Notes: a model not told the origin generated them from the sequence alone. Numbered from the stretch's first letter, positions 15,710-24,586 are shown. The stretch is DNA of 64,000 bases from Neorhizobium huautlense (GCF_030811685.1 NZ_JAUSRF010000020.1:1-64000); one strand, 5' to 3'. Made by a program: numbers and translations.

Positions 15710-17164
15710 TCATCGTCCGAAACCAGACCACGCCCACTCCGGACTATCCGGCCCAAGGATACCAGCCAGCAGAGCACGCGACATCTGTGCCCAGATGGGA
15801 TCGCTGGTAAAGCTGACAGGATCCCCGCTGGCATCTGCGAGTGGCATGTGGCCATATGTTGACAGCCAGCCGTCGACGTCACGGACTTGCTCAAACTCAA
15901 TGTACGGATCGGCATTTTCTCGACGCAGAACACGATGCCCCCACAAGGAGGGCAGGTTGTCGTTTCGGAGATCCTCAAGCAGATCCTTATCACCGGATCT
16001 CGCAACCCAGCCGGCCGCGAGATGGCGCATCAGCGGGAGGTAGACGGTCTGACGGCATCCACCAAGCGCTCGCACACCTGGCAATATCGACAGAACGAGA
16101 AAGGACATGAACAGGCTCGGGAGAAGCACATGCTGTCGCAGCGCTTGCGCTATAACGTGTGGCTTGAATTCCAGCGAGACATGAGCAGAGCCGACGCTGC
16201 GAAGCCAACCGTCTTTGAGCACCAGCGGTGCAATGCGGTCTAGGCCCACATACCAGAAGAAATCCGTGCTGCGGCGGATCCAGCCGCGCCACGGTCCGGC
16301 ATTCAGACCGTCAATCGCATTCAGCAGTAACTCGGCATCACCATCGCGAAACAACGCGGTTGCCAACAACGAGTCGGAATGATCGAGATGATCGGCAATC
16401 AGGTCCGCTACGTCGAAATCGTCCAGTTGCAACAACTTTGCCGCCGTCGGAAAGCTCGATTGCCATAAACTCACGTTCACGGCTTTGATGGCCTCGGCTG
16501 CGGTCGGAAATGTGGAGGATGGCAGTTGGGCCAGAAGACGGACGGCATACGCATTTGGAGCGCTTTTGCCGGCTGCGTTCGTCAAGGCAAAGCGGAAGGG
16601 GCCGCTGCTGCAGCAAATGCTCCCACCATCCATGCGGCTGCGGGATAGTCCGAACACGTTGAGGATTTCGCCTCCAACCCGCAGCCAGCCGGGGCCCTTC
16701 TTTGCGGCCTCGTTGAAGGACATGGTCGACCCGGCATAGGCAATGTGCCAGTTCCGCGAATTGGCCTGCAGCCCCATGAGACTGAACAGGTGGGTGTAGA
16801 ATGCATCTGGTTCAAACAGCAACAGGCAATGAGGGCCGGTCTGCAATACCGGTGACGCGCTCAATTCGCAGGCGGCGCCTTCGGCGTCTTCATGGCTGCA
16901 GCCGGCTCGCAAGGCAGCACGTTTGACGGCATCCTGTAGCCGTTCCATCGCAAACAGGCGTGCTGAACAAGGCGAGTGAGAAGGAGAGGTCTGGTAGGTG
17001 AACGCCGCGTAGTCTCGAAGCGGTCTCGACCAGTAATCGGCAAGCGGCGGCATCAACGACGTCAGCGCACGACGGACCTGTTCAAGCGTTGCCTGTTCTG
17101 TCGACGTCGCGATCATGGCGTCAACAACATCACGATGCCTGCCGTTGATCGGCAGCAACCCCAT
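15710..17164 (-). CDS. Uncharacterised protein of a LuxR-linked cluster
   Basis: The protein has about 484 residues and belongs to no family I recognise. It has no signal peptide; a region near 375-395 is hydrophobic (PSLFMSFLVLSILPG). Segments that look structured are PHCLLLFEPDAFYTHLFSLMGL, RNWHIAYAGSTMSFNEAAKKGPGWLRVGG and FFWYVGLDRIAPLVLKDGWLR. The start is uncertain: 17164 (ATG) overlaps the methyltransferase gene by 35 bases, and an ATG at 17116 is possible; neither has a good RBS, which suits translational coupling. Position after a methyltransferase-like gene and a lux box suggests a biosynthetic enzyme, by inference only. Confidence 0.75.
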   Translation of the reverse strand: MGLLPINGRHRDVVDAMIATSTEQATLEQVRRALTSLMPPLADYWSRPLRDYAAFTYQTSPSHSPCSARLFAMERLQDAVKRAALRAGCSHEDAEGAACELSASPVLQTGPHCLLLFEPDAFYTHLFSLMGLQANSRNWHIAYAGSTMSFNEAAKKGPGWLRVGGEILNVFGLSRSRMDGGSICCSSGPFRFALTNAAGKSAPNAYAVRLLAQLPSSTFPTAAEAIKAVNVSLWQSSFPTAAKLLQLDDFDVADLIADHLDHSDSLLATALFRDGDAELLLNAIDGLNAGPWRGWIRRSTDFFWYVGLDRIAPLVLKDGWLRSVGSAHVSLEFKPHVIAQALRQHVLLPSLFMSFLVLSILPGVRALGGCRQTVYLPLMRHLAAGWVARSGDKDLLEDLRNDNLPSLWGHRVLRRENADPYIEFEQVRDVDGWLSTYGHMPLADASGDPVSFTSDPIWAQMSRALLAGILGPDSPEWAWSGFGR

Positions 17165-18200
17165 CCATCGTGTTCGGCCGGCGCCATACCAGAGCGGGCG
17201 CGATCGGATCGGCGACAGTATCGATCCAGACGGCAGGCAGGTCGACATAGCTGAATGCCGGTGGGATCGCCGGTTTCAGGAGCAGCGACAGAAAGTCGAT
17301 GATGGCGACGCGAGAGTTGCAAGAGATGATCGTATAGAAATTCCCGCTGTTCCAGGTCGCAACGGAATAACGAAAGAATGATTTGAGTGCGTCGACGGTC
17401 GCGTCCTTATCAACCTGCATATTGGTCATCGTGCCGAGCACTTCCTCTTTTTTGTCGGAGATCAGCACGGGCGAAAAATAGCGAGACTTGAAGAGGTCGT
17501 CTTTCTGGCGTTCGCGTGCCTGGTATTCCTCAGCGTCCGGATGGGCAAGCTTCTGAACCTGGATCAGCAGACCACCCGGCCTGATACGGGGATAGACGAA
17601 CTCGATCTGCCGGACCCGGTCGCGGTCATACATCTGGAAAGTGGTGTCTTCGAACAGGATGTCGAAACCGCCCGCGAAACGACGAAGGTCCGGATCGATG
17701 GCGTATCGATCCGCATCAAGCTCGAAGAACGGGCCGAGATAAAAATGCGCGTGATCGCTTGCCCTGTTGGCAAGGAATGCTTCCCGATTTGCAGCCGTGG
17801 GGCTGCAGCACAATGCCTCGATCCGACCGGTACCCAGAAGTGCCAGTGTACGGGCAAGACAGCCCGTGCCGGTACCGAGCGTATAGATGCTGGCTGGCCG
17901 CGCGTGGCGCGCCCATGTCTCGAGCGCTGTGCGAACAAGCGCCGGCCCCATTCGACATTCTTCTTCGAGGCGATAGGGAATGCTTGCGAAATAATGGAAA
18001 TCGAACGGCCCCCACAGGCGCCTATGCGTGTCGGCAAAAACCGCACTCTCGAGATCGAAGTCGAGCATGCCGAGATCAGGGCGTGGCTCTCCGAGATCCG
18101 GCGCACCGCCTTGTCCAGCCGCCGTCCGCTCAAAAAAGGCAGAAAAATCGTTCAGCCTGGGGGCACTGCGCCAACGCTGCAAAGGGTCGGAATCCATCAT
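17130..18200 (-). CDS. Predicted SAM-dependent methyltransferase-like protein
   Basis: The protein has 356 residues with a Rossmann-type core. IYTLGTGTGCLARTLALLGTGRIEALCCSPTAANREAFLANRA (about 104-146) looks like the glycine-rich SAM loop plus the next strand, and FDILFEDTTFQMYDRDRVRQIEFVYPRIRPGGLLIQVQ fits the later strands with a PGG turn. An N-terminal region of about 90 residues is unusual. The ATG at 18200 is preceded by AGGAGG at 5 bases. It is the first gene of a two-gene unit, 117 bases downstream of a lux box. Substrate unknown; lack of activity is possible because the acidic residue after the SAM loop is not obvious. Confidence 0.75.
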   Translation of the reverse strand: MMDSDPLQRWRSAPRLNDFSAFFERTAAGQGGAPDLGEPRPDLGMLDFDLESAVFADTHRRLWGPFDFHYFASIPYRLEEECRMGPALVRTALETWARHARPASIYTLGTGTGCLARTLALLGTGRIEALCCSPTAANREAFLANRASDHAHFYLGPFFELDADRYAIDPDLRRFAGGFDILFEDTTFQMYDRDRVRQIEFVYPRIRPGGLLIQVQKLAHPDAEEYQARERQKDDLFKSRYFSPVLISDKKEEVLGTMTNMQVDKDATVDALKSFFRYSVATWNSGNFYTIISCNSRVAIIDFLSLLLKPAIPPAFSYVDLPAVWIDTVADPIAPALVWRRPNTMDGVAADQRQAS

Positions 18201-18316
18201 GGCATCCTCCTATGGTCCGGAAGGCAATCTCGTTCTCGAAAATCAGGCAGCCGCGGCACCGACCTTTCGGTGGCGGCGAGCAAGGGCGGAGTGTGGATGT
18301 GAGGACAAGGCACAAC

Positions 18317-18338
18317 AATCTGGCAATTTCGCCAGATT
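18317..18338 (-). promoter_or_regulatory. lux box (LuxR-type operator)
   Basis: The central 20 bases, ATCTGGCAATTTCGCCAGAT, follow the lux-box rule CT-N12-AG, and the 8-bp arms (18317-18324, 18331-18338) are perfectly complementary. It lies between luxR and the methyltransferase gene, upstream of the latter, where a LuxR protein would activate transcription. Confidence 0.8.
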
Positions 18339-18373
18339 GACGTCACGAGGGTTTTGGCGCTGATAGAACCAAA

Positions 18374-19105
18374 TCACACTAAAATCAGCTCAAACAGGAT
18401 TGCCCTCGCAACCGCATGGTAGCTTGTCGTAGCGCCAAGCTTGCGTCGTGCGGATCGCAGATAAAGCCGGACGGCGCTCTCCGATATGCGAAGCGTCGCG
18501 GCGATCTGTTTCGGGAGCCGCCCTGATGCCAATGCTTCGAGACATTGTCGTTCGCGCGCCGAGAGCCGGCGAACAGTCGCGGCCATCGAGGTGTCGACAA
18601 CGGACATGAGCCTATCGTGCATGTAATGGGAAAGGATCTGGAAGTCATGGCCATGAGTCTCACTGATCCTTGCCCATTCACGCGCCGGGTGATCGGAGGA
18701 AACCGAAAACAGCGAACGTTCGCCATTCGGCCCTCTGACCGGTACGGTCAGGCCGTTTTGCCCCACATCGTGCTGGCGCGCCTCTTCGAAGAAGCGAACG
18801 ATTGCCGGAGATGTCCCATGCAGCCGTCTCCAGTCGACCGGCAGACGCGCCCAGCGGATGATATCGATCACAGGATCAATCTCGAAATAGGATCGCGACA
18901 GATAGATGTCCGTCCAGTTGCGTGGATATGTGGTGCAGAAAAGCGGAAACTTGTCTGTTCCGCCACCGGCGCGCACGACGAGACAGGTGGCGTGTTTCAG
19001 TCCGTAGATCGCGGCGATGTCGCGCAGTGCTGGCTTGAACTCGCTGGAATGCGCGACCGGCTGCAATATTGCCAAGGACCTCGACAAACGCGTGTTTACC
19101 GCCAC
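18374..19105 (-). CDS. LuxR family regulator with autoinducer-binding domain
   Basis: The 243 residues have the usual two-domain layout. The N-terminal domain keeps the AHL-pocket residues Trp64, Tyr68, Asp77, Pro78 and Trp92, all shifted by exactly 7 from TraR Trp57, Tyr61, Asp70, Pro71 and Trp85. The C-terminal HTH (about 178-240) has LSARERQCLEALASGRLPKQIAATLRISESAVRLYLRSARRKL. It should therefore bind an N-acyl homoserine lactone or a close analogue. The GTG start has AGGAGGGAG upstream. No luxI gene is in the window, so it is a LuxR solo here, and the lux box at 18317 is its likely target. Confidence 0.92.
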   Translation of the reverse strand: MAVNTRLSRSLAILQPVAHSSEFKPALRDIAAIYGLKHATCLVVRAGGGTDKFPLFCTTYPRNWTDIYLSRSYFEIDPVIDIIRWARLPVDWRRLHGTSPAIVRFFEEARQHDVGQNGLTVPVRGPNGERSLFSVSSDHPAREWARISETHGHDFQILSHYMHDRLMSVVDTSMAATVRRLSARERQCLEALASGRLPKQIAATLRISESAVRLYLRSARRKLGATTSYHAVARAILFELILV

Positions 19106-19200
19106 GTGATCTCTCCCTCCTGCGCGATTTCCGGTGTCGGTTCACACGGCCGTCGGCCTGGAAATCCAGCGATCGTAACGGCCGATCGGAGGGCGCGACA

Positions 19201-20409
19201 TTGCTGAATTTACGAAAGGCTCTGCAGGGCCTGTCGCGCATACCGGCACCGGTTCTTTTCGTCATTGGTGGCTCGTTTCTCATTTCGGTGGCACGCGCTA
19301 CGAGCCTGACCTTTGTTGCGATCACCCTGCATCAGGATTTCGCAATGACCCCTGGCGTGATCGGCCTTGTGCTCGGAACCGGGCCGTTGCTCGGCGCCCT
19401 AAGCGCTCCATTCGCCGGCGCATTGTCAGATGCGATCGGACGCAAACCTGTTTTGGTGATGATCCTGGGAATGTTGTCATTCAGCGTGACGGCATTGGGC
19501 GTGGTCAGCAATCCGTTGCTCTACTGCATCGCTTACACCGCCGCAGCTATCTCACTCGCGCTGTTTACCCCGATATCGAGGGCGATCATCAGCGATTACT
19601 CACAAGCGCAGCATCGGCTCAGACACTTCTCCTGGCGTTACACCGCATCCAATATCGGCTGGGTGGCAGGCCCGATAATCGGCATTGTAATCAGCCCCGC
19701 GATGCCCGCAGGATTTCTCGTCGCCGGCGCCATCTTCGTCGTTCTGCTTCTTATGCTCGCTACCGTCGATATGCCGGCGCCGCAACGAACTTACGACAAA
19801 CCTGCAGCTTTCGCACACGCGTTACCAGCGATCCGGATCGCCTTCCGTGACAGGCGCCTGCTCTGTGTGACCTGCGGCGCTACGCTTGCCGTTTCTGTCT
19901 TCAGTCATTGGCAGGCAACGATAGGACCCTTGCTCCTATCGACGACAAGAAATGCGCCGCAAACATTTGCCATATTGGTTTCGACCAACGGCGTTGTCGT
20001 ACTCTTGGCTAATCCAATCGCGCGAAGGCTTGTCGCGCGGCTTGGCGGCCTTGCCGGAGCCATCATCGGATGCGCCATTCTTTGCGCAAGTCAGATCGGC
20101 TTCGTCACCACACCGGCCTTGCCGGTCCTCGTGATGTCGATGATCGCTCTTTCCATTGGCGAAGTCCTCGTCGTCTGCGCCGAGTTTGCGCTGGTAGACA
20201 CACTGGCCTCCGATGCAAACAGAGGCAGCTATTTCGGTGCCCATGCGATCAGCAGTGCGGGGTGTTTTCTCGGCCCCGTGATTGGCGGTTTCTCACTTGC
20301 GGCGTTTGGCGGAGCGTCAATGTTCCTGCTGTTTGCGCTCGTCGCTGTCATTAGCGCAGTGGTGTTTTACGTAGGCGTCCGAGCATCGCATCCAACGGGA
20401 AAACAGTGA
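19201..20409 (+). CDS. MFS transporter, probable exporter
   Basis: The 402 residues form 12 hydrophobic segments. The motif A-like loop GALSDAIGRKPVLVM lies between helices 2 and 3 (about 70-85), as in drug-efflux members. The TTG at 19201 is chosen because GGAGGG lies 8 bases upstream and the N-terminus then fits; upstream in-frame codons are not membrane-like. It is divergent from luxR with 95 bp between, so it may be co-regulated and export the product of the neighbouring genes. Substrate unknown. Confidence 0.88.
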   Translation: MLNLRKALQGLSRIPAPVLFVIGGSFLISVARATSLTFVAITLHQDFAMTPGVIGLVLGTGPLLGALSAPFAGALSDAIGRKPVLVMILGMLSFSVTALGVVSNPLLYCIAYTAAAISLALFTPISRAIISDYSQAQHRLRHFSWRYTASNIGWVAGPIIGIVISPAMPAGFLVAGAIFVVLLLMLATVDMPAPQRTYDKPAAFAHALPAIRIAFRDRRLLCVTCGATLAVSVFSHWQATIGPLLLSTTRNAPQTFAILVSTNGVVVLLANPIARRLVARLGGLAGAIIGCAILCASQIGFVTTPALPVLVMSMIALSIGEVLVVCAEFALVDTLASDANRGSYFGAHAISSAGCFLGPVIGGFSLAAFGGASMFLLFALVAVISAVVFYVGVRASHPTGKQ

Positions 20410-20574
20410 GCAATCGAACCGCATCACAATCATGCGGTCCCAATTCCCACCGCATGATCGTCACCCGCATGGCCGGCAACGCCCGGCGGAAGACATCACG
20501 AAAATGAATCGATGTCGCGCGACCGATTCAAAACTCTCGTTGGACCGCAGAGTCCCTATGCGCGAATCTCGGTT

Positions 20575-20841
20575 ATGATCACGCAACCCTACCGGATTTA
20601 TATCGAACGCAGCGATCGCCAAAAGAACATGGCGCGGTTTTATGCGCTTGCGATCGAAAGCACACTGTTCGGTGAAATCTGCCTGCGCCGTCGCTGGGGG
20701 CGCATTGGCACGCACGGACAGGAGATGGCGCATTATTTCGACAACGAAAGAGACGCCGTTTCGCTCTTCCTCGACCTGATGCGCCGCAAGAGAAGCCGCG
20801 GCTATTCTCCGATGAAAGCGGTATCTGCTGTCAGGCACTGA
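20575..20841 (+). CDS. WGR domain-containing protein
   Basis: The protein has 88 residues consisting of a WGR domain: QPYRIYIERSDRQKNMARFYALAIESTLFGEICLRRRWGRIGTHGQ (WGR at about 40-42) and a following helix. The fold occurs in PARPs and in poly-A polymerase-like bacterial proteins and probably binds nucleic acid. Rhizobia carry many short versions of unknown role. The ATG at 20575 fits the domain start; an ATG at 20512 would add 21 residues and cannot be excluded. Confidence 0.8.
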   Translation: MITQPYRIYIERSDRQKNMARFYALAIESTLFGEICLRRRWGRIGTHGQEMAHYFDNERDAVSLFLDLMRRKRSRGYSPMKAVSAVRH

Positions 20842-20980
20842 TCGCATTCCTGATCTGACGCCTCCGACCCCAGCTGAGACTTTGACCGGCGCTGTGTGGA
20901 TTTCAATTCGCGCACTTTCGAAAACAAGCGCTGTCTACAGCGCTCCGATAGTTTCGGCTGCGAGGCCTTGGAAGGGGTGC

Positions 20981-21001
20981 GGCCCCGCGATTGGCGGGGC
21001 C
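20981..21001 (-). terminator. GC-rich hairpin after DUF736 gene 1
   Basis: GGCCCCGC (20981-20988) pairs with GCGGGGCC (20994-21001) 10 bases after the stop of the minus-strand gene. A similar hairpin follows the second DUF736 gene. T tail absent. Confidence 0.5.
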
Positions 21002-21010
21002 GGTCCGACC

Positions 21011-21319
21011 TCAGTCCCGGTTCGGGCGGGACCAGATCAGCTGGAGGTCTTTTTCGCCTTCGATCTCGGTCAGCGTCGCGTAGATCGGGGCCGGGAAGCT
21101 CGGATCATCGAGCTTGACCGAGAGGTAGTCGCGGCCCTGTTCAGAGGTCTTCTGCCAGGCCGCGCCAAGTTCGACGGGGCCGGCATAAACGCGGAACTGC
21201 GGGCCTTTTTCGGAAGGGTTCTCGACGCGGATGATGCGAGCCTTGACGTTGAGTGCAAGGGTGCGGATCGAACCGGTGAAGCCGTTTTCGTTTGAAGTGA
21301 AAGTGCCGATGGTAGCCAT
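21011..21319 (-). CDS. DUF736 family protein (copy 1)
   Basis: The protein has 102 residues matching DUF736 throughout: [75 protein letters not shown]. Such proteins are found on rhizobial and other alphaproteobacterial plasmids and integrated elements; the function is unknown, although the fold resembles a small OB or beta protein. The ATG at 21319 has AAGGAACG upstream. It is a close paralogue of 41353-41661, and the two also share leader DNA. Confidence 0.92.
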   Translation of the reverse strand: MATIGTFTSNENGFTGSIRTLALNVKARIIRVENPSEKGPQFRVYAGPVELGAAWQKTSEQGRDYLSVKLDDPSFPAPIYATLTEIEGEKDLQLIWSRPNRD

Positions 21320-21942
21320 TGTTGTCGTTCCTTTTGCTGTTTCGAGCCGCTCCATTGCGGCCTCGATGGCAGTCGCAAAGACCGGCAACGATCGGACCGC
21401 ACCCGCTAGGGCCGCAACAACGTGGAGGACGGCAGGTCAAGGATTTGTTGGGTGTGAGAGGAGGGATGCGACAGCTGCCCGGGGCCAAGAAATCCGTGGC
21501 CGCCGTTGCGGGAAAACGATCGAGGCGAAGCCGGTTGCCGGTCAGACATGCCTCATCGAGCCCGCCTATGGAGCGTTTGCATGTGAGGTGAAAGAACACA
21601 GCAGTGGCTTGCTGTCGCTCAGTTCCAGCTTAGTAAAACGGCTTTTTTGGTTCGGCCCCATGCAACAGATACCGACACAGCCGCATTGACCGCTACCGTC
21701 ACCTGGAATAAACGGCCTCATCGTCCGCCCCACGCCAAGCTCGACGGGCGATGGCTGACATCTTGTGAACAAGCCGGGGTGATGTTGATCAATCATGATG
21801 ACAATCGCCTTCGTTGACCTCGCCGACGGCCTTGATGGATGCCGGAGAAGCCGCTCTGGCAATCAGCGATTCTGGCCAAGCCCGCAAGCCGTAATCTGTA
21901 TCGGCAGCCAAATGCGCGGACCGCCCAGCCGTCGTCGTGGGG
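21320..21942. repeat. Conserved leader of DUF736 copy 1
   Basis: No protein gene is convincing. The part to about 21590 aligns with 41662-41945. The best block (21512-21570 here) reads AACGATCGAGGC, AAGCCGGT and CGGTCAGACATGCCTCATCG in both copies, and another includes CGATCGGACCGCACCC. The remaining bases to 21942 show nothing I can assign. Confidence 0.6.
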
Positions 21943-22551
21943 TCAGCAGAAACCGTGGAGCTTGATTATCCGGTAAGCCTCGATCGATGCCTGGAGCTGG
22001 CCCTCGGTGTCACGCTCACCCTGGTTAGCATCCGGATGATGCATCTTGAGCTTTTCCTTGTAGCGACGACGGATGTCTTCAGCGCTGGCATCTTCGTCGA
22101 GCCCCAGCGTTTCGAAGGCACGCGCTTCGAGCACTTTCAGCTTTCGCTTCTGCAAATCAGCTTTTTGCGCCTGGCGTTGTGCCGCGCTCCTGCGCGCGTT
22201 CAATGCCTTCGCCGATCCGGAGCGTTGCGTCGAGGGTAGGGGAGCCTCGACCGCTTCGCGCGCGACCTGTCCCTGTGTAACGCGCGCGCCGGATGCCGCC
22301 TCCTTCTGATAGCGGGCCGTTGGTCCTTCGGATTGTCCCGTCGCGTAATTGTAGCCGGCATTGTATAGGCGAACATGCTCGAGACAGAACAGCAGGTAAA
22401 GACCTTCTCCATCACGTCCGACCGGCGCGCGATGCGTACCGGCCTTTTCGCATCCATCCCATTGGCAACGTGGGCCGGAAGCGTCTGGTGTAGGCCCCGC
22501 CTTCTTGCGGATAGGCTTGAGGCCAACAAAGATTTTTGAATCAGAGGTCAT
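21943..22551 (-). CDS. J-domain (DnaJ-like) protein
   Basis: The 202 residues carry a C-terminal J domain (about 140-198) with AFETLGLDEDASAEDIRRRYKEKLKMHHPDANQG, including the HPD motif needed to stimulate Hsp70 ATPase. The N-terminal part contains CQWDGCEKAGTHRAPVGRDGEGLYLLFCLEHVRLYN, a Cys/His arrangement that could bind zinc. This layout is common in alphaproteobacteria as a DnaJ-class molecular chaperone and is distinct from DnaJ itself. The partner DnaK is not encoded here. The ATG at 22551 is the only sensible start. Confidence 0.88.
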   Translation of the reverse strand: MTSDSKIFVGLKPIRKKAGPTPDASGPRCQWDGCEKAGTHRAPVGRDGEGLYLLFCLEHVRLYNAGYNYATGQSEGPTARYQKEAASGARVTQGQVAREAVEAPLPSTQRSGSAKALNARRSAAQRQAQKADLQKRKLKVLEARAFETLGLDEDASAEDIRRRYKEKLKMHHPDANQGERDTEGQLQASIEAYRIIKLHGFC

Positions 22552-22981
22552 GCCGCCTCATACACCATCTGTCAGCGTCGTCATTCACTTTGGCGCGACA
22601 GGAGCACGAAATGGAAATCATCAATGCCGATTCAACGCAGGTTTTCGCGTAGCGTGCCAATAAGCCCGTGCTAGGGGCATTCGCCATCAGGTCGCGCCGG
22701 ATGCTGCACATCGCGTTCTCTGTCAGGTAGTAAACATGCAAGGTGAAACACCGCAATAAGCGTCAGACAGCAAACCCGAAACGACGCATTTCTCTTCCCG
22801 CAACCGGCTCACATCTCGCCGATTACAAACGAAATCTACGTCTCAAATACACAAGGTGGAATCTCTTTGGCCAAAATGCATTAACTCAGCGACAAGCATC
22901 TGGACATGTCGCATTACCTTCACATGTTGACTCTGCGCGCATCTCCATCAATGAGAGGCCTGCCCAGCAAGGAGATTACTG
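22552..22981. other. Intergenic region upstream of the SyrB-like gene
   Basis: This 430-bp AT-richer divergent spacer lacks a believable ORF. It must contain the promoters of the J-domain gene and the SyrB-like gene, but no consensus element stands out. Confidence 0.5.
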
Positions 22982-23404
22982 ATGGCTGATGAGATCAATA
23001 CTGGCGTGACCACCGAAACTGCTACGCAGGAAACTGCAGCCGCAGCTCCGGCTGCGAAGAAAACCCGTGGTCCAAACCGCAAGAAGACTGCCGCTGAAGC
23101 GGTCGCCGCTACGGCAACCGCCGAAGCACCCGTCAAAAAGACACGCGCGAAGCGTGGTGAAAAAGCCGCCGCAGCGCAACTCGTGAAGGCTGCCAAAGCG
23201 GAAAAAGCAACAAAAGCCCCGCGTGCTGCGGCGATCGCCAAACCGGTTGCTGCCGCCCCGAAGCCGGTCGCTGTCGCTGCCGCATCGGACGAATTTTCCG
23301 ACCTTCTGAAGCTCGAAGAAGAGAACAAGCTTCTTCGCAAGGAACTCGGTGACAAGCTGCGCGCCGAAAATGCTGATCTCAAAAAGAAGCTCGGCAAGGG
23401 CTGA
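22982..23404 (+). CDS. SyrB-like putative transcriptional regulator
   Basis: The protein has 140 residues and matches the SyrB/SyrB2 pattern of S. meliloti: an Ala/Lys-rich low-complexity body with KKTRGPNRKK and a C-terminal coiled coil DLLKLEEENKLLRKELGDKLRAENADLKKKLG. SyrB affects expression of syrA in S. meliloti; how these proteins act is poorly known, and the basic region could bind nucleic acid. The ATG at 22982 follows AAGGAG. A terminator separates it from a second gene with the same kind of tail. Confidence 0.8.
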   Translation: MADEINTGVTTETATQETAAAAPAAKKTRGPNRKKTAAEAVAATATAEAPVKKTRAKRGEKAAAAQLVKAAKAEKATKAPRAAAIAKPVAAAPKPVAVAAASDEFSDLLKLEEENKLLRKELGDKLRAENADLKKKLGKG

Positions 23405-23454
23405 TCGCCGCACTTGATTGTAGCGTTCAGCATACGATCTGGAACAAACAAATT

Positions 23455-23485
23455 GCCGGACCTTTTTGAAGGCCCGGCATTTATT
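23455..23485 (+). terminator. Rho-independent terminator after the SyrB-like gene
   Basis: GCCGGACCTT (23455-23464) pairs with AAGGCCCGGC (23469-23478) with one A/C mismatch and a TTTG loop; ATTTATT follows. Confidence 0.7.
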
Positions 23486-23526
23486 GACGCGGGATATATC
23501 CCGCCTTTAATCGAGGTTGAACTGCG

Positions 23527-24126
23527 ATGAGAACACCATGGAAAATGTTTGCGGACCTGGTGTCGGGAAAATCATCCAAGGACGAAACCGAGACAGCGCC
23601 GCAGCCAAGTGTCGATGAGACAACACCGGCCGTAACTGATGCGAACAGAAGCGTGGCAGACGCCGATACTGGTCCTGCACCTATCGAAAACGCTGCCGCC
23701 ACGTCATCTGAACCGGAAATCGCTCCCGAGCGTGAACCTATCAAAGACCGGGTGATAGCCGGTGACGCAGCACCCGTGGCGGAAGCCGGGCCAGCCGATG
23801 AGCCGGCAACCATCGAAGAAGTAGCGGTCGTTGCCGCCTCACCGGCGCCGAGCGAAAAATCGGAGGAATTCCCGGTGCGCCCGCCGGTCGTGAGTGCGCA
23901 GTCGCCTGGCAAAGCCAAACGCACCGTCACCAAGCGGCGCCCGCAGGGAACAACGCAAATCGCTGCCGATCCGACGCAGGCGACAGTGCCTGCGCCTATG
24001 TCGGTACTAGATGAAATGGCAGACCTTGATCGGGAAATCGAAGACCTTCGCAAAAGCCTTGCCGAAAAACTGAAACGTCAGAACATGCAATTGCGCAAAC
24101 TGCTCGATCGGTACGAAAGCCGATAG
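23527..24126 (+). CDS. SyrB-related protein with long acidic Ala/Pro-rich N-terminus
   Basis: The protein has 199 residues. The first 130 or so are disordered and rich in Ala, Pro, Glu and Thr; a basic patch GKAKRTVTKRRPQG follows, and the last 40 residues (MSVLDEMADLDREIEDLRKSLAEKLKRQNMQLRKLLDRYE) are a coiled coil similar to the SyrB tail. Like its neighbour it may dimerise through the tail. The ATG at 23527 has GAGG upstream. Neither the acidic N-terminus nor its function is recognised. Confidence 0.72.
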   Translation: MRTPWKMFADLVSGKSSKDETETAPQPSVDETTPAVTDANRSVADADTGPAPIENAAATSSEPEIAPEREPIKDRVIAGDAAPVAEAGPADEPATIEEVAVVAASPAPSEKSEEFPVRPPVVSAQSPGKAKRTVTKRRPQGTTQIAADPTQATVPAPMSVLDEMADLDREIEDLRKSLAEKLKRQNMQLRKLLDRYESR

Positions 24127-24339
24127 CCCCAATCCTTTCTCCCAAGTCCCAGCACGACGAACGGCGGGCGTGGCCGAATATTGGCGGGGGATCCTCGCAA
24201 CCGTGATGTATGGGCCAAAGAGACTGCAGCCGGGTGCAGGCCGCGCGATCAAGGGGCGTCGATCCGGAAAATTGGTTCTGTTGTGCCGTCGCGATTCCAT
24301 GTTAGGTTTCCTTTCCATGATGAAAAGGCGGTTTTGCGT

Positions 24340-24546
24340 ATGGGCCTCGTGAGCATGATTTTAGAACTTCGGGAACAAGGCAGCACTGCCCATTCTCAGA
24401 CCGGGTCGGACGCCTCTCCGATAGATGGCATTCAGACAAAGCCGTTTTCAGCAGACGATCGCAGCATGCAAGAGGCAATCTCGCTGAGGACATTCGCTCT
24501 GCGGCTCGACACCAAGAAACGACGAACTCAAAAGCTGTTTAGATAA
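24340..24546 (+). CDS. Possible small protein (68 aa)
   Basis: An open frame from ATG 24340 with AAAGGCGG upstream at slightly long spacing. The product is hydrophilic with a basic end (LDTKKRRTQKLFR). There is no family match I can name, so it is a tentative call. Confidence 0.35.
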   Translation: MGLVSMILELREQGSTAHSQTGSDASPIDGIQTKPFSADDRSMQEAISLRTFALRLDTKKRRTQKLFR

Positions 24547-24586
24547 CAGCTCTCATCAGCGGTGTGTCATCAGGCGGTATCGATAG

